Source: Paramacrobiotus richtersi (taxonomy: Eukaryota; Tardigrada; Eutardigrada; Parachela; Macrobiotidae). Taken from it: DNA of 41,048 nucleotides. Below the pieces are notes generated by a model, which saw only the letters and a program-made list of their open reading frames with translations, was not told the origin of the DNA and made no database searches. Made by a program: the position numbers and the translations under genes. Position 1 is the first letter of the stretch, and every line of letters begins with the position of its first letter. The stretch spans positions 1-41,048 of the forward strand of contig JAQGAU010000102.1 in assembly GCA_034698045.1 (NCBI GenBank), read 5' to 3'. This document shows positions 20,687 through 34,300 of this stretch, piece by piece.

Positions 20687-21862
20687 ATGATCACCTTTTG
20701 GATCTGCATTGCCTTTGTAATATCAGTATTAAGAGTTGGTAAGCTCCCTGCATGGAACAGCGACAGCTAGTCAAGTGATCATGAACTCTGGTGTATCGCA
20801 CGTGTCCGCAGGTGATGTCGAGACCTTAAAGTGTTTCGTAGCAACCCGGGATAACCAGTTCGAAACTACCGAGAAGGAATGCGCCAGACCTGATGTTCAT
20901 AAGTTGAACCACACCAGCTCCGCCTGCAAGAAGATAACAACTATAGTGCACGGAAATATTATTGGTAAGAAAGTGTCCGCAGCGAATTTCTATATACTAG
21001 TGTACTATGTACGAAGCACATCCACCGGCGATATCGAGAACTGGAGACTTGAACACTTGATTACAAACAATGCAGATTCTACTAAGAACTGCAAGAAAAG
21101 ATTTTTTTGACAACTTTTTCGTGCTAGGCTTCTATTATTATTGAAACACAAGGGCCATTAATTTTCCTTATTTTTTGAGTTTCGAGCCAAGTTTGATACG
21201 CGTTACGTTTTTATCGAAAAACTGTTTATGCCATTCCTTGCAGTGGGACGTTAGTAATAACATATCATGGTACTAAAAGCAAGTTAGCAGCAATACGTTT
21301 CCAGTTTCCGTAGACAGCATGACGTTCCAGATGTTAAGTTAATTCTGAATTATGCCCGGTAGTGTTTATTTCAGATTGTTCACAACGATGTTTCGCAATA
21401 GAAACCGTATCGGCAATATGCTTGCTTTTCCTCAGGAATAGATGAATCATGAATGCGACGGAATCTTTCATTCCGCTTTATATTGTATACAAACAACTTA
21501 ATTAGAAGCAAAGTCTGATTGATACATACACCTTTCTGATGTAAGAATGTAACCTGCCTGCAGAGGAAAAGGTTTAGAAAAACATGTTTCCAGACACAAT
21601 ACAGGACTGCGCAAACTGGTCCGGTGAAATGATGTGTACGTCCGAGGCGATGACAGGACGTACTGTGGAGACGTGCTATTGCAGACGCGATCTATGCAAC
21701 GCCGCTAGAAGGGCAAGCGGATTGGCTCCGGTTGGAAGGGCCAGGATGCCGGGTTCCGAGGCGAGCACTAGTGCAACAGAAGCGTTTGAAACGAATGGTA
21801 TTCTGTGCGTGCTGTTGCTGGGATTTCTTTTTCTGATTTTAGACTTTTTTCACCTTTTCTGA
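20687..21862 (+). CDS. Ly6/uPAR-like GPI protein 6 (subfamily I, extended stalk)
   Basis: Exons 20687-20738, 20812-20964 and 21594-21862 (phase 1/1) give 157 residues. The signal peptide is MITFWICIAFVISVLRV. The domain starts ETLKCFVATRD, continues with DCANWSGEMMC, and ends ETCYCRRDLCNAA: eight cysteines in the array pattern. A Gly/Ala/Ser stalk precedes a long hydrophobic tail (CVLLLGFLFLILDFFHLF). The exon 3 acceptor TTTCCAG at 21593 is chosen because the more upstream CTGCAG would bring an in-frame TAG. The NWSG motif and the stalk pair it with the gene at 18294, so these two are sister copies. Confidence 0.82.
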
Positions 21863-22461
21863 CAGACGAACTAGATGAAATGTGTGACGGTGCGAAAGCA
21901 TAAAGCAAGCAATAGAAGGAAGCGAAAAACTTTGCTAAATACAGGTATGTATCTAAAGCCTGTAAAAAACTGTCCCAACAAGGTTTGCGAGTCTGGTGAC
22001 ATCCAAAAGGTTTGTGTGAAATCGTTAAACTCCGGTAACAGGCTTTCGATTTCCGATACATTTCGTACAAGTTTCGTCTGAAAGTTCGACGAACAAAAAC
22101 TATGGTTTCTTCAATGGATTTAACTCTTTCCTGAGGTCAAGTTATAATTATTTTCATACCACTTCGTGTTCCTGGCATCAGAAGCGTAACGTCCCGCTTG
22201 CTTGTCGCAAGTTCGAAACGGAAGTGCATACAGTTCATTCATAACAGACTGACATAAACGTCGCAAAAAGTGTAGCTGCAGCCGCCGCGATAAGATCGGC
22301 ACAGTATCCGTGTACGCGCACTGATATGATCTGTCGAGAAAACAAAATGATTCCACCAAAGACAGAAGTTAACCACTGAAGGAAGATTCATTACTCATCG
22401 ATATCAGTGATCACCCACTAGGCCACTACGCAGAGAGATGTTATTGGTACATGAGAAACCC
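21863..22461. other. Intergenic
   Basis: 3' flank of Ly6-like gene 6 up to the TIR element. No supported gene. Confidence 0.3.
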
Positions 22462-23227
22462 TTAGGGACCATCCATAAATTACGTAACGCAAAAAATCGC
22501 AATTTTTGGTACCTCCCTCCCCCATTGTGACCATAGATAACAAAAAATGGACCCCTCCTCTAATATAAAAAACGCAGTACGTAACACCTTGCCACCCTCC
22601 CCCCACCCCAGAAATTAAAAAGATTAAATTTTGCAAGCGGCTATTTTTAACAGATTACAAAAAACTTTACCGAAAACTCGAATGACAGTATTCAACATAG
22701 TTTTTCAAAACTGTACAATATGGCGCGATAGCCGATTACAGCAACAGCGCGAGGACTACAAATAGCGCTGTTTAATCCAAGCGCGGCAGCGCCTAACCTA
22801 ACATGAGCGTGATCGGCTGTCCCTTTCACATTATTTTAGCGACAAGTCGCCGGCAACCTCTGGCGCCTGTTTAACAACAGCGCAGTTCACCGGGCTGTGT
22901 CCACCATTGTGTCAAATATCAGGAGGTTTCACAGAGGACATCACTATTCGCAAAAATGTAGTAAAAAGCTTCTGTGAATACTTCGCACACACAAATCAAC
23001 ACCTGTAAAATCAATCCAAAACAAAAAAAGAAACGGTTCCGGTAGCAGTGACAGCTGTCTGGCGGTTCGACTACACTGAGAAAAATTTGACCACACTAGT
23101 TTTCAAAGAAAATGTCTGAGTACGTAACGGTTTAATGGCTCCCCCCTCCCCTCTGTCACATTAAGTAACAAGTTTTCCCCACCCCCCTCCCCCTACCCGC
23201 GTTACGTAATTTATGGACGGTCCCTTA
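22462..23227. mobile_element. 760-bp TIR element with TTA target duplication
   Basis: The element spans 22465-23224. The left end GGGACCATCCATAAATTACG is repeated inverted at the right end with one difference, and the match continues to about 27 bases. TTA lies directly outside both ends (22462-22464, 23225-23227). A three-base TTA/TWA duplication fits the PIF/Harbinger target preference, but the superfamily is only inferred. Subterminal regions carry long C or G runs. No transposase frame is present. Confidence 0.82.
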
Positions 23228-23684
23228 TTGACTTGCAGCATACAATACATTATAACATTTATACGAGTACTTCGCATTGTTGCTCAAGGAACCAAAGTCC
23301 AACGTTGACTAGTCATACGTTTATGGCATGCTATGTAAAACACTTTCACAACAATCAGCACGCTTGTTAATGCAGAGTACGCGGTAAAGCTCGTGCTTGC
23401 GGCATAACCGGCTGATAAAGACAGATTTATGAAAATGGACTTCGATGAAAATATAGGTTTGTGTACGATAAGCTATCACCGCTGTGGTACGGTGTACGGC
23501 AGTAATGTGGTAATCTGACCAACTTTGTGCTACTGGAATATAAACACTTGGCTTCGAGGAATGTGTCTGGCATCTTTTAGACCGTCGACGCGCTCTCGTT
23601 TCTTTTAATTTGTCAAAGTTTGTGATCGCTTCTTTTCGTACTATACTGCATAGTCTGCATGCAAGAACCCATAATCTCTTCCGT

Positions 23685-26600
23685 ATGGCAAACGAAGCGC
23701 GACACCACTTTATCAATCAGTATGCCAATAGTGGCCGGGATTCCGTGTCCAGTATCGATGCGTCTGGTACATACATTGTTGTTCTGGACGCTGTAGCGGA
23801 AAAGGCCACCTGCACTGACAGAAGGTCTTCCACGGCACACAGCGGAGACGAGTTACATAAAGCTATTCGAGAGCGGAACAACGACCTTGTTGAGGTAATA
23901 ATAAACACGTCAGACTACGTTACCATTTTTCTAGCGCGGCCTGGATGATTTTTCCTTCCACAAACACAATTATTAGCGCGTTGCACAAAATTCCTTTTTT
24001 TCAGCTGTACACGAAGTGAATATCTTTACATAGTCTGTGTGTTCAAAATCCAAAAACTTTCACAAAAGCGTTCTTTACGGCTGGAAAAACAAGTACTTTT
24101 CGCATATACCGAACTGAAGCACACCCATATGTAATTGGTGGATATTCCTCAATAGAAAAACTATTTTTCCTAAGTATATTGTTTTATTTGTTTGGCTGTT
24201 GTTCTGCTGCTGTTATGCAGGCTGCCAAATTTATGCAATTCACAATGCCGTTATCTTATCACACATAAACATCCCGTATTACAGGATCTCTTAAGCAACA
24301 GTCCGCGTTCCTTAGCGGAAGTAGTGGAGCCAGGCAGCTGTGGCAGGCGGCCACTGCACACGGCGGCGGAAGTCGACAATCTCGAAGCCTTCCGGTTGTT
24401 ATTGCTGCACCGCGCCAACCCGTTTGCCGAACAGACCTGCTGCTATGGACTCCAACCCATTCACGTGGCCTGCATGCACGGCGCAGTCAAAGTCTTAACC
24501 TTCTTACTCGATGACTCACAATTCAGTAAGGACAAAGCTCTAGATTCAAATGTGCGGGTAAATTATCGCGACCTCCTTTGATAATAGATAAAGGTGTTAT
24601 GCTGTCTGTGCCGGATCGGGATGGCTCTTTACCGCTGCACTGGGCGGTTATGCAGCTACAGCTCGAGTGTGTTAAAGTGCTGCTGGAACGCGGAGCGTCT
24701 ATTTTGGTCCCGCAAAGACGGGTAAGGCAGACTGAGCAAGCTAATTAAATTCCGCAGTCAGATAAGATGTACAATATTTAAATGAGAACGACATCCTTAT
24801 TTAGGGTATGAAAGCCACTCCCCTACAGCTAGCGTGTAGCAGGAATTCTGTCGACGTGCTGAAGTTAATGGTCCAACTAGCTCCGTCGGCCTTACTACGG
24901 GGCAAAGATGCTGGAGGTCATACAGCGCTGTCGATGGCCGTCCTAATGAACTCCGATGAAATCGTTTCCACCTTGGTACAAACGGTACGACTCCAACTGC
25001 GAAACAATCCGTAAGAGCGATGCGGTAATCAAAATCGTACCAGGGAGCACCTCTGCATGTTCTGAATGCCGGCGGGTGCAATCTTGCACACCTAGTTGCT
25101 TCCAAGGGTGCCTGGAAGGTGCTGCCAGTACTGCTCAATGCCGGGATCAACCCGTTCTCAGTGGACGACGAAAAACGTACGATCGCCCATCACGCTGTCC
25201 TTGCCGGGCATGACCTTTCGGAGTGTGAGGTGTTTTGCGAATTTGCAGCCCAGGTAAAGTATTTTTTTGCGCTTTTGGGACACGTTCTTTTAAGAGTTAA
25301 ATTATGCAGAGGCCGGATTGGAGAATACAGCTCAATCTACCGGATGGAACCGGCTTTGCCGCCCTGCATTACGCCGTGCTTTCGGGAAAGTTTGGTCTCA
25401 TCCAAGGACTATCGAGGCTTGGCGCCGAACCCACAGTAAAAAGCCAGAAACAGATGACAGCTGTACATTTCGCAGCAAGGTAATTAATGGACGCCTAAGC
25501 CACACAAGCATAATATGCTATTAGTTCTTGGCGTTCTTTTCAGGCACGGTTTTCGCGAGATCCTGACATTTTTGTTGTCCGCCAAAGGCGGTCAATCAGT
25601 ACTCAATGCTCGGGATTACAAAGGTAAAAAGCTCGGTGAATTCGCGCAGCAGATCTGTTCACCGATAGTTCTATTCATTACATCCGTATGTTGATGCATT
25701 TATTTAGGACGAACACCCCTGCATATCGCCGCGGCACACGGGCACTCAGATATTGTCGATCTCCTTTGTCTGCGGGGTGGGATACCCATACGGGATCATA
25801 GTGGGCAGACACCGCTGCATTATGCAGCTGCAGCTAACGACATTCGTAAGTCAGCTACATATGCAAAGGCCAATCATGTTGAACACACAAAAATGGTTTT
25901 GCTCGTTGTAGAAACTCTCAGACTGCTCGTCGAAAACTACCCCGAGATTATCGACGAAGAAGATCATTCAAACGTAGTTTCCATTATTTTCACACATGGA
26001 CAAAACTAAACTGTTGTAACAGGCTAACAGCGAAGGTTTTCAGCATACTGCACTACACACCGCAGCGATCCACGATGCCGGGCGCGCCATTTCATACCTC
26101 CTTTCGAGTAACGCATCCTTCCACTGCGGATCATGCAACCCCTTAGACTTGGCTATTCTTCATAAAAAGGAGAATGCCGCAATGGCTTTTGTCACTAGTC
26201 CAAAGTGGAAAGCAATTATCGAACGACCGTCCAGCCATTTCGACAGTATTGTGGGCGGACTGATTACCAACCTCCCCAACGTCATGAAGGTAACGAAAGC
26301 ATGTTGCTACTCTAGCTTTATTCCAATGGATCACATACATGGTTGAGTTTATAGCTCTGCCTGGATCGATCCATTCAGCAGCATCCTCGAAACGAGAAAA
26401 ATGCGACGGACAACGAACCTTATGTAAGAATGTCCATCTACTAGATCCAATGAATGCAAGATTTCGAGATCTAACTACACGTACTTAACTTAACAGATAC
26501 TTTATGACTTTGGCATTTTGAAACCGGTCAAGAAAGCCAGCTGTAAGCAAGATAGGAAAGCTGACCATCCGTCACATTTGGAGCCACTTAAGGTATGAAA

Positions 26601-28641
26601 GATTCAGCCGGCAGAAACTTCGTTGCTGTCGCAGACTGTGGTCCATCATTATGAGCTAAATTGTTTTTCTGTAGACAATGGCGATAAATAAACGCAAAGA
26701 ACTCCTTAGTCACCCAGTGTGCACTACCCTTCTGGAACAGAAATGGATCATCTACGGGTTGTACATGTCGGCGTTCATTCTCCTGGCCAACATCGCCTAC
26801 GTGACTTTACTCTCCTGGGTCGTCATTGATTCCGTACAATACACTCTGCGTCCATATCTCCTCAATGTTTCATTAAGGAATCTCATCAACCACACCGGTC
26901 CGGATGTTATCAACGGCTCATCGTACACGGAGCTCAAGATGGAAGTGGAGCAGGAGAAAAAAATGTTTGATCGCGCACCCAGCTGGATTATCGTGCTCCT
27001 ATTCTTTGCAGCAATCATCATCTTAGCAAAGGAAATTGGCGATCTTGTAACGCAAGTAGGTTGTGTTCAGCTGAGTTACTTGTGAACCATGACATTATGG
27101 TAATGCATATCGTAGGGAACGAGATACTGGAGAGATTGGACGAACTACATGCAACTCGGACTATTTCTTTCATCTTTGTCCTTCGTCATTTGCCTTTCTC
27201 TCGATAACGAAAACAACAAAGTGTCTAATAGGACGTATGAGAGCGCAGCGATTGCGGTCTTTTTAGCCTGGTTTAACCTGATCCGATTTTTCCGACCGTA
27301 GGTTGAACGCGCCTACAGTTTCGTAAAACATATTTAATCATATGTAGCGTGTTTCAGATTTGGAGTTTTCGGCATCTACTCGTTCATCTTCTTCACCATT
27401 CTACGCACACTGGTCCAAGTGGCACTCTTCTTTTTCATTCTAACGGCAGCCTTTTCTGTCACATTCTTTACGTTATTCCCTACGTATGTTTTTCCGGACA
27501 ATGATATCTTCTACACAAACGTACGTACGTTTATTTGGAAAAGATAGCTTATTATTGAATGTTTCTAATTTTATAAACATTGTTGACATTATGAACATAA
27601 ATGATTGCTTTTTTAGCCGGATAATTACGAGCCAGAAGAGCTCCGCACCTCACACGAACAGATCGAAACATCGGCTGTACGGATCGCTTCGCTGATGCTG
27701 GGAGATTTGGAAGCGTTTGAACGGTTTTTATCGCCGTATAGCGAAAATATGCTGCAATTCAAGGAGCTCAGTTTCATCTTTTACGGACTGTGTTTGATTA
27801 TCATGTCTATTCTGCTGAACAACTTACTGGTAAAATTGCCGTTCGTATAACGCGACACTGCGGAAACTCACCGTTATTTTATAGATGGGTCTTTCGCTGG
27901 CTGATATGGCAACCATCCGACAGAACGCCGTTATATTGCGACTACAGATGCAGCTTTCTTTGCACGACTCGCTGGAACGAGGATTATTCATGTTTCCCAA
28001 ATCCTGGATTGAAAACATACAGAGAAGAACTGAAGAGTACCGTTATTATCCCGGAAGACCTGTTGATTTCAAAACTTGGGTAACTCTGGATTTTTAACCA
28101 GTTCACCATTCGAAAACAAACAAAGACTTAGAAATACAGATTTCGCGCGCATGTTACACAAGATCAAGTGTAATGCGTGTAAATTATTCAGTTGTGTTAA
28201 ACAGAATGGCGCCGATATGTACTTCTATGTGACAGTATTTATGTAACATGACTGCAGTAGTGATTTTAGCGCCAGCGTCGTTGTATCGATACCCTAATAA
28301 AACCGCTGTATTTATGTACAGCTGTTTGATTTTTTCAGCTAGCGCGTTTGGTATCAGGAGGCTACAATCGGGTATCAATCGTTTCGGAGACTGTTGATTT
28401 CTTCGAAGAATCCCGTCAGAGAGCGGAGTCAAACAACGATGATCTCAAACAAATTTTATATCGGTAAATACCACTTTTGACTACAGAAGTTCCGTTTCCT
28501 GTTCAACTGCAGCGATTACAATGTTTGGTTGTTTACAGCTTGAAAGAAATGGATGGAAATCTGGAAAATGTCCGACAACTAGTCGCTCAGTTGCAGAGCA
28601 GCGGCCGTTCTGATGATGCGGATAAAGTCACCATCGTGTGA
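23685..28641 (+). CDS. TRPA-type cation channel, complete, 19 exons
   Basis: Exons: 23685-23894, 24285-24525, 24588-24721, 24805-24984, 25044-25253, 25310-25479, 25544-25623, 25708-25845, 25912-25973, 26023-26289, 26355-26423, 26497-26592, 26675-27055, 27116-27297, 27358-27520, 27617-27829, 27885-28079, 28339-28463, 28539-28641. All phases agree; about 1072 residues, the usual TRPA length. Residues ~55-590 carry about 13-14 ankyrin repeats (RRPLHTAA, LPLHWAV, RTPLHIAAAHGH, QTPLHYAA). The TRPA signature ELLSHPVC plus a KWIIYG stretch opens S1 near 640. S1-S2 has sequons NVS, NHT and NGS. S3-S4 ends LIRFFRP, S5 starts GIYSFIFF, the pore region is LMLGDLEAF, and S6 ends LLNNLLMGLSLADM. A coiled C-terminus ends KVTIV. 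TRPA channels are sensory, Ca-permeable tetramers at the plasma membrane. AATAAA at 28862-28867. Confidence 0.93.
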
Positions 28642-30527
28642 ATCATGGATTCGTTGCATTTTCTAATCGCCTAATTTTGTTGATGGTTTGCGTTTTCATT
28701 GTTATAAGTAAATATACATATATATAAGCTTAAATATTTTGGCTGTGCACGCTCTGTTTCAGTATGCAGCAGGGCTATTTTTATCCGCTGGCGGACAGAA
28801 TCTGTTTTTTCGGTTTCTGAGAACTGTATTATCTTACCGTTTGATGGGATCGCTAATGCCAAATAAATGATGGGCTCAATAAAATAAAAGTTTATAACGA
28901 ATAAATGACATAAGACCCGAGTACAGCCAAATCTGTATATATACTGTATACTGCTGACTCGAATAGGTCGGCAGATCGGTAGCCTATGAAGTTTCGAAAA
29001 TAAGTTCTCCTTTGATTCATGCAGCCTGATAAGCTTCTTAGAGAGATCGCCTTCACTTTGAAGCGTCCATCTTAAAATGAATATTAATGTTCAGAACTTG
29101 GTAACATAATAGGACGCAGTAAAGGAGCCACCTGGGCAGACTGGACTGATCTGGCAGCAGTTATCGTAAATTCTGATAAAGTTTCGACAAAACTGCGACC
29201 AGATAATGTTCGAACGAAAACGCTAGTTCAAGTACATCGCAGTCTTCGCAGAAGACTGCTGCGCGCCTGGCTTATCATATATAAACACGTTAGCTTGGTG
29301 GTCATTATTTTTATAAACTGCAAAATGGCGTGCTCGGCATTCTGTTTGGTGTAAAGTGTGTAGTTATAATCGGAGATGGACTGGTAAAGTATGACACATC
29401 GCTCTTATCGTTTTCTTTCCGACTCGGTAATAAATACTCGTACCGCGACAATCGTGGATCCGTCGGGTAACCCCGGTGAATGCCGGGAAATCCCCGAATG
29501 ACCGTAAATGAGGTCGGTAAACAGCAAGATCATTAAAGGACATCGTGCTACAAGGTGCCAGCCAAGTGACCCTGAAAATGGAAAGCTCATTAAGAATCTT
29601 GGCCATACATTATATGGTGCAATGATCTGTACTGCAGTCGTATCTGTATTTTTTGTAATGCAAATGCAGTGCCCATGGAATGTTGATAGGTTTTGGGACA
29701 TTAGTGACTGTTTCAGCGCAAGTAACTTTTTTTCTCTAATAATGTATTTGTTGGCTGTACGTACAGACACATATGGCTCTTGACAATAAACTAGGACTTT
29801 CAGAAAGATTACCATCCATAAATTACGTACGCAACGAACCAGGGGGGAAGAGGTCCGAAATTCGTGACAGACTGTTACACGGGGGGAGGGGGGTCCGCAG
29901 ACGCGCGTTACGTACATAGCAGAACAGTAAAGGAGAACAACAAAAGCAATACGGTATTTACTCAAATGACCGCCCTGGGCGCTTATTTTTTCAATTAGCT
30001 TTTTTTTTAAAGCAAAGCGTTAACGGTACGTACAACCTCTGCAGCCCTTGTGGACGGTGTTACAGTTAGTCTTACGGTTTACAAGAAAGCGAGGTTACTC
30101 ACATGGCTGTTGTACAATGCATACAGATAAGGGTGCTTTATGGAAATGAAAATGTAAACAAATATTCGGTAATGCCGTACCGGTACCTTCCAGTGTATTG
30201 TACAATATACCGCTACTACCAAGCGTACCAGCGTGCTACTATAGCAAGACGTCTCCCAATCATGCCGGTAAGGTCATACTTCTGAACCAAGTTAAGCACT
30301 AACCCAAATCATTGCTGGCTGTGCATCAAATTACTATCAATAAAGCCTCTTATCATGTTTACTGAACCTGACAGTACGAGGCATCGTAACCTTGATATTT
30401 GGGGAAATCCATGAAGGAAGCCATAAAACCATGGCAGTTCGGTAAAGTTCTCACTTTTAGCGGATCAGGGTCAGCTGCGCTTCTTTGCTCATCATTTCTT
30501 AGTTTTGATACTTCACAATAAGCAACC
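28642..30527. other. Interval between TRPA and Ly6-like gene 7
   Basis: The first ~300 bases match the flank of the TRPA pseudogene (34899 onwards). TATATAAA at 29278-29285 precedes a nine-codon ATG frame at 29325; no longer gene is seen. A transposon remnant sits at 29811-29921. From about 30010 the sequence matches the flank of the gene at 38115, beginning with a GTTAACGGTACGTACA word. Confidence 0.45.
29811..29921. mobile_element. Remnant of the TTA-type TIR element
   Basis: CCATCCATAAATTACGTACG at the left and GCGCGTTACGTA at the right resemble the ends of the 760-bp element at 22465-23224. G-runs between them are also shared. The terminal GGGACC is lost and no target duplication is visible, so this is a decayed or deleted copy. 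Confidence 0.55.
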
Positions 30528-31080
30528 ATGAAAGAGTTCTCGGTGTTCTTGTTATTACATGTTCTATAGGCAGTCTACTGCTTTTTACAGGTATGTAAAT
30601 TCTTCCGGATTACTAGGTGCACAATTACCCTGCTTTTTCGGTACGAATCAGTGACTTTCCTGCGAAACATGTATGAATTTCAGTTTTCTGTATTCACAGG
30701 CGGAAATGCAATACAATGCTATTCGTCCGTTGGCATCGACGATGTTAGTGCGTTAACAAAAACCACCTGCTCAGAAGGCGAAGTGTGCTTCAAATACAAA
30801 ACAACCTCCTCATTAGGAGGTATACAGCTCGTATCACATTGTGTTTTTCAAGTGCGTACAGGCTGAATATCGTGATGCATCCATTTTCTGATTTCCAGAT
30901 GGCATTGCGAAGGGGTGTATCTTTACCACAAAACCTAGGACATGTACGGTGACCGGCAGCAGAGAAGAATGTTTCTGCAGTCGAGAGCTCTGTAATGGCG
31001 GGAGCGGTCTCAAAATCAGTTTCTCCAGTGTGCTTCCAGTCGTGTTCGTTGGAGTGGGTGTGCTATGGAAAATGCTGTAA
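30528..31080 (+). pseudogene. Ly6/uPAR-like protein 7 (subfamily II), frameshifted start
   Basis: Exons 2 (30700-30819) and 3 (30899-31080) are intact and match the gene at 38115 closely: GGNAIQCYSSVG, GEVCFKYKTTSS, KGCIFTTKPRTC, EECFCSRELCNGG, tail VFVGVGVLWKML. Exon 1 (30528-30590) has two extra bases right after ATGAAA compared with the gene at 40741, so the start codon reads out of frame and meets TAG after 13 codons. No replacement ATG lies in the useful frame before an upstream stop. The splice sites are kept. Either the gene is newly dead or a different upstream exon supplies the start. It lies within the duplicated unit and just 220 bases before the truncated TRPA copy. Confidence 0.8.
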
Positions 31081-31301
31081 AGCTTTACATAATATTAGCA
31101 AGTACTGAACTTTTGAAATTGTGCTGTATTGTACTGTGTGCGGTGATCGCAGACATGTACCCTGATAATTGACTATTATGGCCGTTCTCTGTGTTTGTAC
31201 AAATTTCACGCGATGGCTTTTCTTGCTGTCTATTCATTCGTCTTTATACGGAGTAAAGTACTGTTTATTCTCTTAAAGGTTAGTTTCATACAATGGGTCA
31301 A

Positions 31302-34300
31302 TGTCGATGGCCGTCTTAATGAACTCCGACGAAATCGTGTCCACTTTGGTACAAACGGTACGATTCCGACTGCGAAACAATCTATAAGAGCGATGCAGTA
31401 ATCAAAATCTTACCAGAAAGAAACTCTGCATGCTCTGGACGACAGCGGGTGCAATCTTGCACACCTAGCCGCTTCCAAGGGGGCCTGGAAGGCGCTTCCA
31501 TGCTTCCAGTACTACTTAATGCCGGGATCAACCCGTTTTCAGTGGACGACGAAAAACGGACGATCGCTAATCACGCTGTCATTTCGGTCATGACCTTTCA
31601 GAGTGCAAGCTGTTCTATGAATTTGCAGGACGGATAAGCCAGCTTTTTGTGTTTTCGATGGCATATCCCTGTAGAAGTAAAATTATGCAGAGGCCTGATT
31701 GGAGAGTGCAGCTGAATCTACCGGGTGTAACCGGCTTTGCCGCTCGTCAGTACGCCGTGTTTTCAGGATCGTTTTGTCTCGTACACGGGCTTGCGAGACT
31801 TGGTGCCGACATCACAGTAAAAGGTCAGAAAGAAATGACAGCGCTCCATTTCGCAGCCAGGTACGTAACTGACACGTACAGCGCAGAGGCATACTTTAAT
31901 AAATCCCGGCCTTTTTGTCAGGCATGGATTTCGTGAACCCCTAACATTTCTGCTGTCAGGCAAAGGCGGTGAATCGGTACGCAATGCTCGCGATTACAGA
32001 AGTAAAAAACTCGGTGAATTTGCGCAAGCAGAACAGTTCGCTCATTGGTTCAATATGTCAAACATTTGTTTAGGACGAACACCGCTACATATCGCCGCAG
32101 CACACGGGCACTCAGATATTGTTGATCTCCTCTGTTTACGAGGCGGGATACCCATACGGGACCGCAGTGGGCAGACACCGTTGCATTATGCAGCGGCAGC
32201 CAATGACTATTGTAAGTGCTATCGAACCTTGCGAATAGCAATCACGCAAAACACGTAACAATGGTTTGTTCAACGCAGCAACTCTCAAAATCCTCGTGGA
32301 AAACTATCCGGAGATTATCCACGACGAAGATAACGCAGACGTAATTCTTTCACACTTCCTAAGATCCTATCGAAACAGTTTCTAGTCGTAAAGGGTTTCA
32401 GCATACTGCATTACACACCGCAGCGATCCACGGTGCCGGGCGCGCCATTTCGTACCTCCTGTCGAGTCACGCATCCTTCCTCTGCGGATCATGCAATCCC
32501 TTAGACTTGGCTATTCTCCACAAAAAGGAGAATGCCGCAGTGGCGTTTGTTACCAGCTCAAAGTGGAAAGCAATTATCGAACGACCGTCGAATCATTTCG
32601 ACAGTATTGTGGGAGGACTGATTACAAACCTGCCGAACGTCATGAAGGTAACGAAACTGTAGCTATTCTTTTCTTATGCCTGTAGATTATATGCAGCACT
32701 TGCTTATAGCTCTGCCTTGACCGATCCATTCAGCAGCATCCTCGAAACGAGAAAAATGCGACGGACAACGAACCTTACGTAAGAGCGCCTGTTCACTGGA
32801 TGCAATGATTGAAAAATTTCGAAATCTGACGAACTGCGCTCTGCAGATACTTTATGATTTTGCCATTTTGAAACCGGTCAAGAAAGAAAGCTGTAAGAAA
32901 GGCAGGAAAGCTGACCATCCATCACATTTGGAACCACTCAAGGTAAGATTCAGCAGTCTGAACCTTCGCTGCTTTAGTGACAATGGTCCATCGTGAATGC
33001 CTTGCGATTTGTTAACTGTAGATAATGGCGATAAACAAACGCAAAGAACTCCTTAGTCACCCAGTTTGCACCACCCTTCTGGAACAAAAATGGATCATCT
33101 ACGGGTTGTACATGTCGGCGTTCATTCTCCTGGCGAACATCGCTTACGTGACCTTACTATCATGGGTCGTCATTGACTCCGTACAATACACTCTGCGTCC
33201 ATATCTCCTTAACATTTCGTAGAGGAATCTCATAAACCAAACCGGTCCGGATGTTATCAACGGCTCTTCCTACACGGAGCTCCAGATGGAAGTGGATCAG
33301 CAGAAAAAGATGTTTGATCGCGCACCCAGCTGGATTATCGTGCTCCTATTCTTTGCAGCAATCATCATCTTAGCAAAGGAAATTGGCGATCTTGTAACAC
33401 AAGTAGGTTGTGTTCAGCTGAGTTACTTGTGAACCATGACATTATGGTAATGAATACCGTAGGGAACAAGATACTGGAGAGACTGGACGAACTACATGCA
33501 ACTGGGACTGTTTCTTTCATCTTTGTCCGTCGTAATCTGCCTTTCCCTCGACAATGAGCACAATAACGTGTCTAATAGGACGTATGAGAGCGCAGCGATT
33601 GCGGTCTTCTTAGCTTGGTCCGGTTTTTCCGACCGTAAGTTTAACGCGCCCACAGTTTCGTAAGATATGTTTAATCCGTTGCTGGCATATGTTACCTATT
33701 CCAAATTTGGAGTTTTCGGCATCTATTCGTTCATCTTCTTTACTATTCTACGCACACTCATCCAAGTGGCACTCTTCTTTTTCATTCTGACGGCAGCCTT
33801 TTCTGTCACATTCTTTACGTTATTCCCTACATATGTTTTTCCGGACAATGATATCTTCTACACAAACGTACGTACTTAGTTTTCGAAAGCGTAATATTTA
33901 CTATTGAATATTAAGTAATCGATGAATCGTTTAGCCGGATAATTACGAGCCAGAAGAGCTCCGCACCTCACATGAACAGATCGAAACATCGGCTGTACGG
34001 ATCGCTTCGCTGATGCTGGGAGATCTGGAAGCGTTTGAACGGTTTTTGTCGCCGTATAGCGAAAACATGCTGCAATTCAAGGAGCTCAGTTTCATCTTTT
34101 ACGGACTCTGTTTGATTATCATGTCCATACTGTTGAACAATTTACTGGTAAAGATTTCCATGCATATAGCGCGACTCTGGAGAAATTCCCTGTTATTTCA
34201 CAGATGGGTCTTTCGCTGGCCGATATGGCAACCATCCGACAGAACGCCGTTATTCTGAGACTGCAAATGCAGCTTTCTCTACACGATTCACTAGAACGGG

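Noticed and set aside
3520-21862. Secreted three-finger toxins
   Set aside because: The cysteine spacing is similar, but every complete member has a hydrophobic C-terminal tail expected of GPI-anchored Ly6 proteins, which free toxins lack.
29278-29351. A gene driven by TATATAAA at 29278
   Set aside because: The ATG at 29325 opens only nine codons and lies too near the TATA box for a normal leader; no further exon was found.
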